Source: UBA6382 sp963617965 (lineage in GTDB: Bacteria; Bacteroidota; Bacteroidia; Bacteroidales; Bacteroidaceae). From it: DNA of 32,109 nucleotides. Below the pieces are notes generated by a model that made no database searches, was not told the DNA's origin, and worked only from the letters and a program-made list of their open reading frames with translations. The stretch spans positions 1 through 32,109 of the forward strand of contig CAVEQO010000028.1 of the NCBI GenBank assembly GCA_963617965.1, written 5' to 3'. The position numbers were made by a program, and so were the translations under genes. Below, piece after piece: positions 8,481 to 15,287 of this stretch. Every line of letters starts with the position of its first letter. Within the stretch, counting starts at the first letter, position 1.

Positions 8481-8533
8481 GCGGACAGACTACGTCTTCC
8501 CATAAAGGAGACGAAGTCTGTCCGCGCTTTTTT
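8481..8533 (+). terminator. Strong terminator after the gyrA-TPR unit
   Basis: Arms 8481-8497 and 8509-8525 pair over 17 positions with one mismatch. The plus-strand arm is followed by gc and six T residues (8528-8533). It lies between convergent genes, so it may also stop the minus-strand yigZ transcript. Confidence 0.85.
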
Positions 8534-8574
8534 GAGCCTGCGGCACTGTGCCGGTATTTCCGACGGCAAGAAAC

Positions 8575-9171
8575 CTAATCCAGTTCAAGGCTCAGCGTGG
8601 GAATCCCTGCAAGCAAATTCACGGCTTCCTCAAGGGTTGTCTTTGGTGCCCGGATAACCAGCGTGCAGCGGGTGTCGGTGCGGTTCTTGATGACCTGTAT
8701 GCCGTATTGCTTTATCAGTTTCATGACATCGTTCATCGCCATGTAGCCGAATGATATCGTGGCAGTGGCCGTGCGGGTTCGCATTTCAGTTCCCGCCTTG
8801 CCGATTGTTGATGCGGCACTTTCCCTGTATGCCGCCGTCAACCCCGGCGCACCTAACAGGACACCACCGAAATACCTTACCACGACAACCAGAACATTTG
8901 TCAGATCTGCTGACATTATCGCTCCGAGAATGGGTCTGCCCGCAGTACCGGAAGGCTCTCCGTTGTCGCTGGACTTCGACGTTTTGTGATCCGTGCCGAT
9001 GACATAGGCGTAGCATATATGCCGGGCATCGTAGAAACGCTTTCTGCAATCCCTCAGGATGTGTTCCGCCTCCATCTCCGTTTCCACGGGAAAGGAGAAT
9101 GCGTAGAACGTGCTTTTCTTTATGACGGTTTTCGTTTCGGATTGTCCGGCGATGGTCTTGTAGCTGTCCAT
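8575..9171 (-). CDS. yigZ: YigZ/IMPACT family protein
   Basis: The 198-residue product shows the UPF0029 (IMPACT) N-terminal domain with the hallmark DNGEPSGTAGRP at about residues 68-80, then VLVVVVRYFGGVLLGAPGL, followed by a small ferredoxin-like DUF1949 domain (about residues 135-195). The family is widespread; eukaryotic IMPACT modulates translation control through GCN1 binding, but the bacterial role is unsettled. It is a single gene, divergent from thrS and with its own -7 box at 9210-9217. The start at 9171 gives the usual MDSYKTIAG N terminus. Family assignment is secure, function is not. Confidence 0.93.
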   Translation of the reverse strand: MDSYKTIAGQSETKTVIKKSTFYAFSFPVETEMEAEHILRDCRKRFYDARHICYAYVIGTDHKTSKSSDNGEPSGTAGRPILGAIMSADLTNVLVVVVRYFGGVLLGAPGLTAAYRESAASTIGKAGTEMRTRTATATISFGYMAMNDVMKLIKQYGIQVIKNRTDTRCTLVIRAPKTTLEEAVNLLAGIPTLSLELD

Positions 9172-9209
9172 GGTGTGTGAGTTTGCGGCTGCGTATTGTG
9201 TGCCGGCGG

Positions 9210-9217
9210 CAAAGTTA
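9210..9217 (-). promoter_or_regulatory. yigZ -7 box
   Basis: The minus strand reads TAACTTTG, an exact TAnnTTTG match, 38 bp before the ATG at 9171. No TTG is obvious at -33. Confidence 0.65.
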
Positions 9218-9332
9218 TAATAAAAAGACCGAAAAAACGGGGCGTTTACCGAAAATGCAGCCGGTCGTACGGCAAGTGTGGCAGCCGTGGCTAAAAAGGA
9301 TGGGCGAAGGCTTTGGTTTTGAAAAAAATGAG

Positions 9333-9340
9333 TAATTTTG
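9333..9340 (+). promoter_or_regulatory. thrS -7 box
   Basis: TAATTTTG is an exact consensus match. It implies a leader of about 65-70 nt before the thrS ATG at 9414. A TTG at 9313-9315 is 17 bp upstream, a little closer than usual. No T-box element is recognisable. Confidence 0.7.
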
Positions 9341-9413
9341 CAATGAATTCAAACAATACAATAATGTGGTCCATTGGCCGTTGGCAGCCATGCGGGCCGA
9401 AAGACAAAGTGTT

Positions 9414-11360
9414 ATGATAAAGATTACCTTTCCCGATGGCTCTGTCAGGGAGTACGAGTCCGGCGTTACCGGTTTGGAAATAGCCGAAAGCATATCGCCC
9501 GCATTGGCCCGCAGCGTGGTCAGCTGTGCCGTCAATGACGAGACTGTCGAACTGAACAGGCCTATCACGGAAGACTCCGCGGTCACTCTCTTCCGTTTTG
9601 AGGACACCGAAGGAAAGCACACGTTCTGGCACACGTCCGCCCATTTGCTTGCCGAGGCACTGAAGGAACTCTATCCCGGCATACAGTTCGGCTTCGGTCC
9701 AGCCGTGGAGAACGGCTTCTTCTATGACGTGATGCCGAAGGCCGGCGATGTCATCTCGGAAAACGATTTCCCCAAGATAGAAGCCAAGATGCTGGAGCTG
9801 GCCCGCAGAAACGAGCCCGTGGTACGTAGGGAGGTCAGCAAGGCCGATGCTGTCGAGGAATTCAAGGCCGATGGCCAGACATACAAAGTGGAGCATATAG
9901 AGCAGGATCTGGAAGACGGGACAATCACCACATACACGCAAGGGAATTTTACGGATCTGTGCAAGGGCCCGCATGTCCTTTCCACCGGGCTGATCAAGGC
10001 TGTGAAGATCATGAGCGTGGCAGGGGCATTCTGGCGTGGCGACGCAAACCGTGAGCAGATGACCCGCATCTACGGCATATCATTTCCCAAGAAGAAGATG
10101 CTGGACGAGTATCTTGCCATGCTTGAGGAAGCCAAGAAACGCGACCACCGCAAGATAGGCAAGGAGATGGAACTCTTCATGTTCAGCGAGAGGGTAGGCA
10201 AGGGACTGCCCATATGGCTTCCCAAAGGTACGGATCTGCGTCTGCGCCTCGAAGGTTTTCTGAAGAAGATTCAGGCGAAATTCGGCTACAAGCAGGTGAT
10301 AACACCCCACATAGGAAACAAGCAGCTGTATGTCACTTCGGGCCACTACGCCAAGTACGGCAAGGACTCCTTCCAGCCCATCCGTACCCCTGAAGATGGC
10401 GAGGAATATATGCTCAAGCCCATGAACTGCCCCCACCACTGCGAGGTCTATGCTTACAAACCGCATTCCTACCGCGACCTGCCTCTCCGGATAGCGGAGT
10501 TCGGCACCGTCTACCGCTACGAACAAAGCGGCGAGCTTCACGGTCTTACCCGTGTGCGTTCCTTTACACAGGACGATGCCCATATCTTCTGCCGTCCGGA
10601 CCAGGTAAAGGAGGAGTTCCTGCGTGTGATGGACATCATCCTGATAATATTCAAGATGCTGAAGTTCGACAACTATGAGGCGCAGATATCCCTGCGCCAC
10701 AAGACTGACCGCTCCAAATACATCGGCTCCGATGAAAACTGGGAGAAGGCCGAGAACGCCATTGTGGAAGCCTGCAGGGAGAAGGGCATCAACGCCTTTG
10801 TTGAGTATGGCGAAGCGGCATTCTACGGTCCCAAGCTGGACTTTATGGTAAAGGATGCCATCGGCCGCCGTTGGCAGCTGGGCACCATTCAGGTGGACTA
10901 CAACTTGCCCGAGCGTTTTGAACTTGAATATGTAGGCAGTGACGGCGAGAAACACCGCCCTGTCATGATACATCGTGCCCCGTTCGGCTCGATGGAACGT
11001 TTTGTAGCAGTGCTCATCGAGCATACCGCCGGTCATTTCCCGCTTTGGCTGACACCCGTGCAGGTGGCGATTCTTCCTATTTCGGAAAAATACAACGCCT
11101 ATGCGGAAAAGGTGTCGGAGTATCTCAAGAGCAGGGGTATCCGTCCCGAAACAGACAGCCGCAACGAAAAAATAGGGCGCAAGATCCGCGACAACGAGAT
11201 AAAGCATATCCCGTATCTGCTTGTAGTCGGCGAGAAAGAAGAAACCGGCAGTACCGTTTCCGTCCGCAAACAGGGCGCCCATGATCTCGGAGCTATGAGT
11301 TTGGAGGACTTCGCGAACAAAATAGACGAAGAGGTGGCGGAGTTGACAAAAAATGATTAA
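9414..11360 (+). CDS. thrS: Threonine--tRNA ligase
   Basis: ThrRS charges tRNA-Thr and edits mischarged serine. The 648-residue protein has the full domain order: TGS domain (residues 1-62), editing domain with H73 and H77 (HTSAH) and C183-x3-H187 (CKGPH), class II catalytic core with zinc ligands C339 (MNCPHHC), H390 (DDAHIF) and H520 (MIHRAPFGSMERF), then the anticodon-binding domain from about residue 545 (LTPVQVAILPIS). The start MIKITFPDGS at 9414 aligns with the E. coli numbering of the editing histidines; an earlier ATG at 9366 would add a 16-residue tail without homology. It is first in the thrS-infC-rpmI-rplT order conserved in many bacteria. Its stop codon overlaps the infC -7 box. 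Confidence 0.98.
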   Translation: MIKITFPDGSVREYESGVTGLEIAESISPALARSVVSCAVNDETVELNRPITEDSAVTLFRFEDTEGKHTFWHTSAHLLAEALKELYPGIQFGFGPAVENGFFYDVMPKAGDVISENDFPKIEAKMLELARRNEPVVRREVSKADAVEEFKADGQTYKVEHIEQDLEDGTITTYTQGNFTDLCKGPHVLSTGLIKAVKIMSVAGAFWRGDANREQMTRIYGISFPKKKMLDEYLAMLEEAKKRDHRKIGKEMELFMFSERVGKGLPIWLPKGTDLRLRLEGFLKKIQAKFGYKQVITPHIGNKQLYVTSGHYAKYGKDSFQPIRTPEDGEEYMLKPMNCPHHCEVYAYKPHSYRDLPLRIAEFGTVYRYEQSGELHGLTRVRSFTQDDAHIFCRPDQVKEEFLRVMDIILIIFKMLKFDNYEAQISLRHKTDRSKYIGSDENWEKAENAIVEACREKGINAFVEYGEAAFYGPKLDFMVKDAIGRRWQLGTIQVDYNLPERFELEYVGSDGEKHRPVMIHRAPFGSMERFVAVLIEHTAGHFPLWLTPVQVAILPISEKYNAYAEKVSEYLKSRGIRPETDSRNEKIGRKIRDNEIKHIPYLLVVGEKEETGSTVSVRKQGAHDLGAMSLEDFANKIDEEVAELTKND

Positions 11361-11365
11361 CTTTG
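11358..11365 (+). promoter_or_regulatory. Possible internal infC promoter
   Basis: TAACTTTG matches TAnnTTTG exactly and begins with the thrS stop codon, 18 bp before the infC ATG. The only TTG upstream is 12 bp away, too close for a normal -33 element. This may be a weaker internal promoter. Confidence 0.45.
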
Positions 11366-11382
11366 CAGCCGCAAAAAAGTAA

Positions 11383-12039
11383 ATGAAGAACGACAACGCA
11401 AAACAGAATTACCGTATCAACGAGCAGATAAGGGCTCGTGAGGTTCGTGTGGTAGGCGACGGGATAGAGTCCCGTGTGCTTCCCGTTGCCAAAGCTATCA
11501 GTCTGGCGCGCAGCATGGAGCAGGATCTTGTGGAGATTTCCGCAAATGCCAATCCTCCCGTGTGCAGAATCATCAACTACTCCAAGTTTCTGTATCAGCA
11601 GAAGAGGAAGCAGAAGGAGATGAAAGCCAAACAGGTGAAGGTCAGTGTCAAGGAAATCCGTTTCGGTCCCCAGACAGATGACCACGACTATGATTTCAAA
11701 CTCAAGCATGCAAGGGAATTCCTTGAGGCCGGCAACAAGGTCAAGGCCTATGTGTTTTTCCGTGGTCGTTCGATCGTGTTCAAGGAACAGGGCGAGGTGC
11801 TTTTGCTGCGCTTCGCCAATGATCTTGAGGAGGTCGGCAAGGTGGAACAGATGCCGTCGCTGCTGGGAAAGAGGATGATAATGTTCCTTGCGCCCAAGAA
11901 GATGCCGTCGGCCCAGAAGAAGCCGCAGGTAGTGGAGGAAACTTCCACCAAAAAGAACCAGTCGGCAGGCAAGCCGGAACAGCGTGCCCGTAAGGAGTAT
12001 ACGGGTCCGAAAGTTGAGGGCGAAGACTTTGACGACTGA
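11383..12039 (+). CDS. infC: Translation initiation factor IF-3
   Basis: IF-3 binds the 30S subunit, prevents subunit joining and checks start-codon pairing. The 218-residue product has the N-terminal domain (NYRINEQIRAREVRVVG), the linker helix (FLYQQKRKQKEMK) and the C-terminal domain (VKEIRFGPQTDDHDYDFKLKHA, then VKAYVFFRGR). It runs about 40 residues beyond the usual 170-180, with a charged low-complexity tail from about residue 175 (Lys, Gln, Glu, Ser) of a kind common in this phylum. The start codon is ATG, not the rare AUU used for autoregulation in E. coli. It follows thrS by 22 bp. Confidence 0.97.
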   Translation: MKNDNAKQNYRINEQIRAREVRVVGDGIESRVLPVAKAISLARSMEQDLVEISANANPPVCRIINYSKFLYQQKRKQKEMKAKQVKVSVKEIRFGPQTDDHDYDFKLKHAREFLEAGNKVKAYVFFRGRSIVFKEQGEVLLLRFANDLEEVGKVEQMPSLLGKRMIMFLAPKKMPSAQKKPQVVEETSTKKNQSAGKPEQRARKEYTGPKVEGEDFDD

Positions 12040-12124
12040 CCGTATGTACAAATAGAGACAAGTGCGTGTAGCGTACTGATTTCACGTTGCCGCCGATGTA
12101 TTTAATATTTAAAACACTCAGAAA

Positions 12125-12322
12125 ATGCCAAAAGTAAAGACTAACTCCGGTGCCAAAAAGAGATTTTCTCTTACCGGAACAGGAAAAGTGAAAAGAAATC
12201 ATGCTTACCACAGTCACATCCTCACCAAGAAGACCAAGAAGCAGAAGAGAAACCTTGTTCACGATGCGATCGTAGACCGCTCGAACATGAGACAGGTACG
12301 TGAACTCCTGAACCTCCGCTAA
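12125..12322 (+). CDS. rpmI: Ribosomal protein bL35
   Basis: This is a 65-residue, highly basic protein of the large subunit. MPKVKTNSGAKKRFSLTGTG at the N terminus and the HILTKKTKKQKRNL stretch are typical of bL35. It lies 85 bp after infC and 97 bp before rplT in the conserved infC-rpmI-rplT order, so all three are probably co-transcribed. Confidence 0.97.
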   Translation: MPKVKTNSGAKKRFSLTGTGKVKRNHAYHSHILTKKTKKQKRNLVHDAIVDRSNMRQVRELLNLR

Positions 12323-12358
12323 TCCGGGACTACAGTAAGTAAACAAGAAACATTAACC

Positions 12359-12403
12359 GGATGTCGAGCTACAAAGTCCGCAAGAAAGACGGCGCTGACA
12401 TCC
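12359..12403 (+). promoter_or_regulatory. Stem-loop in the rpmI-rplT spacer
   Basis: ggatgtc (12359-12365) pairs with gacatcc (12397-12403), and agc (12367-12369) extends the stem with gct (12394-12396) across a one-base bulge. A small ccg/cgg pair sits inside. The stem ends 16 bp before the rplT start and is followed by eight A residues. It could be an L20-type autoregulatory leader; this is inference from position and fold only. Confidence 0.4.
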
Positions 12404-12435
12404 AAAAAAAAGAAAAGCTATGCCAAGATCAGTGA
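12361..12435 (+). CDS. Possible 24-codon upstream ORF before rplT
   Basis: An ATG at 12361 opens a 24-residue, lysine-rich frame (MSSYKVRKKDGADIQKKEKL and four more residues) that overlaps the rplT start by 16 bp in another frame. It coincides with the stem-loop at 12359-12403. It could be a leader peptide or chance; the basic composition may simply reflect the A-rich spacer. Confidence 0.2.
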   Translation: MSSYKVRKKDGADIQKKEKLCQDQ

Positions 12436-12764
12436 ATCATGTTGCTTCAAGAGCAAGAAGAAAGAAGATTTTAAAGTTAACCCGCGGTTACTACGGCGCA
12501 CGCAAGAATGTGTGGACTGTAGCGAAAAATACATGGGAAAAAGGTTTGACTTACGCTTATGCCGACCGTCGCAAGAAGAAGCGCAATTTCCGCGCTCTCT
12601 GGATCCAGCGTATCAATGCCGCTGCCCGTCTGGAGGGTTTGAGCTACTCCCAGCTCATAGGTGCTCTCCACAAAGTGGACATCCAGATTAACCGCAAGGT
12701 TCTCGCAGACCTTGCCGTCAACAACCCGGAAGCGTTCAAGGCCATTGTCGCAAAGGTAAAGTGA
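12420..12764 (+). CDS. rplT: Ribosomal protein bL20
   Basis: The 114-residue basic protein binds 23S rRNA early in 50S assembly and in several bacteria represses its own operon. MPRSVNHVASRARRKKILKL, the GYYGARKNVWTVAKNTWEKG region and the C-terminal globular part (WIQRINAAARLEGLSYSQLI) are all canonical. It is last in the thrS-infC-rpmI-rplT cluster, followed by a bidirectional terminator. Confidence 0.97.
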   Translation: MPRSVNHVASRARRKKILKLTRGYYGARKNVWTVAKNTWEKGLTYAYADRRKKKRNFRALWIQRINAAARLEGLSYSQLIGALHKVDIQINRKVLADLAVNNPEAFKAIVAKVK

Positions 12765-12831
12765 CAACAGCCCTGCAAGGGCTGCATATGCAGAGTTGTT
12801 GCGGAAAGTGCCGCAAGCCCGGCTTCCGTAA

Positions 12832-12895
12832 TTTCCGCATACGCAAAAATCCCCAAGAGAAAACTTTCCCTTGGGGATTTTTGCGTATGCGGAAA
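12832..12895. terminator. 26-bp perfect inverted repeat, bidirectional terminator
   Basis: Arms 12832-12857 and 12870-12895 are perfect reverse complements with a 12-base loop. The core CCCCAAG/CTTGGGG stem is followed by ATTTTT on both strands, the form of a bidirectional rho-independent terminator. It separates rplT from the convergent LysR remnant. Confidence 0.85.
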
Positions 12896-12901
12896 TCGGT
12901 T

Positions 12902-13682
12902 TCAGTCGTTGAGCCACCCGTTCATGCGTTTCTTCACAAGTGAAGTCTCGCAGAGTATTTTTATGAACATCTTTGAAGCCGCCTTGACATATATGCCTTT
13001 GACAGTCTGGACGCATCCCTCCATCCTACACCCTTGGTGGTCAAGAGGAATGGCTACAAGGTCTTCGAGATCTTCAATGGACGAGGATGACAGTATGGTG
13101 TAGGCTCCGGTTGTGTTGCGCACGAGGCGAAGCAGTGGTGAGACCTCGTTCGTCTCAATGCGGGCATCGAGTTTTGTGTCGCTTTCCGCAAGAATGTCAT
13201 CCAGCACATTGCGCGCTTGCAGTCCCCGCATCGGCAAAACAGCCGTAAATCTCTCCAATTCTGCAAGTCTGACACTTTTATGCCCGGCCAGTGGGTGTCT
13301 GGCGCTTACTATGACAGAAAGCCTGTCTTCAAAGAGAATATGGGCTTCCACTCCGTCGGGATCTGTCGCAGGCCTATAGCAAAGAACAAAGTCAAGTTCC
13401 CGATTCTGCAGCCGTTCAATCAGCTCCGGCATAGGCCTGTAGATGATATTAAGCCGTATATGCGGGTAGCTTCTCATATACGTTTTAAGTGTTTCGTTGA
13501 GGAACTTGGTTAAACGAGTGGGTAATGCCGATGGAAAGTTGACCGCATTTCAATTTCCTCAAATCTTCCATACGGTGATTGCAGTCATCGGCGGTGTCTA
13601 TTGTCTTTTCCGCATAGGGGAGCAATTCCGTTCCCGCTTCTGTCAATTGCACCTGGTGGGAGAGGTGACGGTAGCGATGCAT
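12902..13682 (-). pseudogene. LysR-type transcriptional regulator, truncated and frameshifted
   Basis: Two minus-strand frames together encode most of a LysR-type regulator. The first (13682-13485) starts HQVQLTEAG near residue 9 and runs to GITHSFN. The second covers the co-inducer-binding domain (TYMRSYPHIRLNIIYRP, then ELDFVLCYRP and SVIVSARHPLAGH) to the stop at 12902. Removing one base at the CC at about 13508-13509 joins them as GITHSFNKFLNETLKTYMRS, a natural LysR sequence. In intact family members LTEAG lies near residue 60; here it lies at residue 13, so about 45 residues including the helix-turn-helix are missing. All three minus-strand frames upstream lack a LysR HTH. The protein cannot bind DNA as encoded. 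The frameshift alone could be a sequencing error; the loss of the 5' end could not. Confidence 0.85.
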
Positions 13683-13829
13683 AACGGAATCAGGGCTTCG
13701 TTGATTATCCTATGCATAGCACTTGGCGTTGCAATCCTCAATATCTTTGTAAGGCGGATGATTGCTCCGAAGCGCGAGCAGAAACATCTGAAACTGCTGG
13801 TGGAGCGTGCCGGTGACAATGAGTCATGA
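13677..13829 (+). pseudogene. Possible 3' remnant of a plus-strand membrane-protein gene
   Basis: A 50-codon frame begins at an ATGCAT palindrome shared with the first ATG of the LysR remnant on the other strand. It encodes one hydrophobic segment (ASLIILCIALGVAILNIF), then a basic, well-biased tail (RRMIAPKREQKHLKLLVERAGDNES read in two parts). Codon use in the tail (AAG, CGC, GAG, CAG, CTG, GTG) looks like real coding sequence. The stop overlaps the end of the EamA gene by 6 bp, tail to tail. It could be the C-terminal end of a lost membrane protein once divergent from the LysR gene, a genuine small protein, or chance. A TATCTTTG at 13742-13749 lies inside it. Confidence 0.3.
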
Positions 13830-14768
13830 TTTCCATCGCCATGTCTTGGCGATACGGTGTCCGAAAGAGTTGATGACGGTCGTGATTCTGTGGGCGGTGA
13901 GGTTTTTCCCGCAGATGATGAGCAATACGGCCGAAAGAATAAGGACTATGCCGACAGCCAGCTGCGGTGTAAAACTCTCGCCAAAAAGCAGGACTCCGAT
14001 TGCGACAGCCGTGATAGGTTCGATGGCTCCCATGATGGCGGTCGGGGTTGATCCTATGTTGTGCACGGCAACGACCATCAGAATCAGCGACAACACAGTC
14101 GGCACTACTGCCAGTTGGAGGGCGTATGCCCATTGTGTCAAAGAGGTCAGAGTCTGGGTTCTTTCGCCCATTGCCGCATTGAGGGCAAGAATTGTCAAGA
14201 CACCGAACAGCAGCACGAAAAAGGTCAGTTTTATCGACGACATGCGTAAAGGCGACTTGTTTACAATCACAATGTATACGGCATAGGTCAGCGAGGAGAC
14301 CATGACCAGCGTCACTCCCATGACGCTCAACGAAGCTCCGCCGCCTGTGCGGCTCAGCATCAGAATACCGCAAATGCACAGCATGATGGAGATGACGGTT
14401 GTTGCCGCCACTTTCTCGTGAAATATCGTGGCCATGATGACCGCCACCATTACCGGATATACGAACAGGAGGGTAGAGGCGATGCCCACGTCCATATAGT
14501 TGAAGCTGATGTACAGGGTGGATGACGACAGCCCCATCAGCACGCCCAGACAAACAAGGATTTTCAGTTCGTGGCGGTTAACGGCAAACGATTTCCGTTG
14601 AATCGCCATCATTGCTCCCAGAATGAGGGCGGCAATGCCGAAGCGGTACACCAGCACGGAGTTTGCCGTCAGTCCGTCACGATAGAGGTTAATGGCACCA
14701 AGGGGATTGGTGCCGTAGAATATGGCGGCCAGAATGCCACAGACTGCACCTTTGATTTTTCCGTTCAT
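13824..14768 (-). CDS. EamA/DMT-family transporter
   Basis: The 314-residue protein has about ten hydrophobic segments arranged as two EamA repeats, as in drug/metabolite transporter exporters. The first repeat is at about residues 5-135 (GILAAIFYGTNPLGAINLYRDG; LYISFNYMDVGIASTLLFVY), the second at about 150-285 (LTYAVYIVIVNKSP; GSTPTAIMGAIEPITAVAIG). Such proteins export amino acids, nucleobases or other small metabolites through the inner membrane; the substrate cannot be read from sequence. The start at 14768 (MNGKIKGAVCG) is chosen over an ATG at 14897 because the extra 43 residues have no hydrophobic pattern and overlap the terminator and promoter region. It appears to be a single gene. 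Confidence 0.92.
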   Translation of the reverse strand: MNGKIKGAVCGILAAIFYGTNPLGAINLYRDGLTANSVLVYRFGIAALILGAMMAIQRKSFAVNRHELKILVCLGVLMGLSSSTLYISFNYMDVGIASTLLFVYPVMVAVIMATIFHEKVAATTVISIMLCICGILMLSRTGGGASLSVMGVTLVMVSSLTYAVYIVIVNKSPLRMSSIKLTFFVLLFGVLTILALNAAMGERTQTLTSLTQWAYALQLAVVPTVLSLILMVVAVHNIGSTPTAIMGAIEPITAVAIGVLLFGESFTPQLAVGIVLILSAVLLIICGKNLTAHRITTVINSFGHRIAKTWRWKS

Positions 14769-14804
14769 AAGCGACACGTATTTGCATGTTTCAGAAAACG
14801 GATG

Positions 14805-14812
14805 CAAAGTTC
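14805..14812 (-). promoter_or_regulatory. Probable -7 box of the EamA transporter gene
   Basis: The minus strand reads GAACTTTG followed by cat, one mismatch from TAnnTTTG, 36 bp before the ATG at 14768. Confidence 0.5.
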
Positions 14813-14856
14813 GCCAAAAAAAACGGTCATCCGATGATAACGGTGTCTTTTTTAAA

Positions 14857-14913
14857 ACAAAAAAGCACACAAGCGTATCCTTATTGCCGGATGGCACGGA
14901 GATGCTTGTGCGC
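14857..14913 (-). terminator. Terminator after tRNA-Pro
   Basis: On the minus strand GCGCACAAGC (14913-14904) pairs with GCTTGTGTGC (14874-14865), with one G-T pair, and is followed by TTTTTTGTTTT. It begins 3 bp after the tRNA CCA end. Confidence 0.8.
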
Positions 14914-14915
14914 TT

Positions 14916-14991
14916 TGGTCGGAAAGAGGCGACTCGAACGCCCGACCCCTACGTCCCGAACGTAGTGCGCTACCAACTGCGCTACTTTCCG
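14916..14991 (-). tRNA. tRNA-Pro (anticodon CGG)
   Basis: The minus strand folds as a complete cloverleaf: acceptor stem CGGAAAG/CTTTCCG, D-arm GCGC/GCGC with AGTTGGTA loop, anticodon stem CTACG/CGTAG with loop TTCGGGA (anticodon CGG), five-base variable loop, T-arm GGGCG/CGCCT with TTCGAGT, discriminator A and an encoded CCA (14918-14916). It reads CCG codons for proline. Confidence 0.95.
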
Positions 14992-15019
14992 AAAAAGGCC
15001 GTCTCACTTGGTAAGACGG
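14992..15019 (-). terminator. Terminator of the xseA-xseB unit
   Basis: CCGTCT (15019-15014) pairs with AGACGG (15004-14999) on the minus strand, followed by cc and a T run (14997-14992). It lies 47 bp after the xseB stop and directly abuts the tRNA-Pro gene. Confidence 0.65.
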
Positions 15020-15021
15020 TG

Positions 15022-15052
15022 CAAAATTAGTGAAATTTCGTGACGAAGCCAA
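15022..15052 (-). promoter_or_regulatory. tRNA-Pro promoter
   Basis: On the minus strand TTG (15052-15050) is followed after 20 bp by TAATTTTG (15029-15022), an excellent match to the Bacteroidota promoter. The predicted start falls inside the left arm of the xseB terminator hairpin. Confidence 0.8.
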
Positions 15053-15065
15053 GTTTCTCCCGGAA

Positions 15066-15266
15066 TTATTGTTGTCCGTTTCCGTCACTCATTATTTCCT
15101 GTATGGTTTTGTCGACCGAGTACAGTTTCTCTTTGCAGAAACAGATCAGTTCTTTCGCCTCTTTCAGGGTTTCCGCCAAGTGGTCGATGTCAAGCTGCTC
15201 GCTGTCCAGCAGCCGCATTATTTCGTTGAGACGTTCCGTCGCTTTGGCATAGGTGAGTTTTTGCAT
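15066..15266 (-). CDS. xseB: Exodeoxyribonuclease VII small subunit
   Basis: The 66-residue helical protein matches XseB: LTYAKATERLNEIMRLLDSE at the N terminus and LKEAKELICFCKEKL in the second helix. Several XseB copies bind the XseA coiled coil to form the nuclease that degrades single-stranded DNA. It follows xseA by 21 bp and ends the operon. Confidence 0.93.
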   Translation of the reverse strand: MQKLTYAKATERLNEIMRLLDSEQLDIDHLAETLKEAKELICFCKEKLYSVDKTIQEIMSDGNGQQ

Positions 15267-15287
15267 AATCCCGTTTTGTGTCAGTTT

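Noticed and set aside
9341..9413. T-box riboswitch in the thrS leader
   Set aside because: The leader is only about 65-70 nt, with no T-box consensus or specifier hairpin.
10080..11396. 438-codon open frame on the minus strand inside thrS
   Set aside because: It is a shadow of thrS caused by its codon bias.
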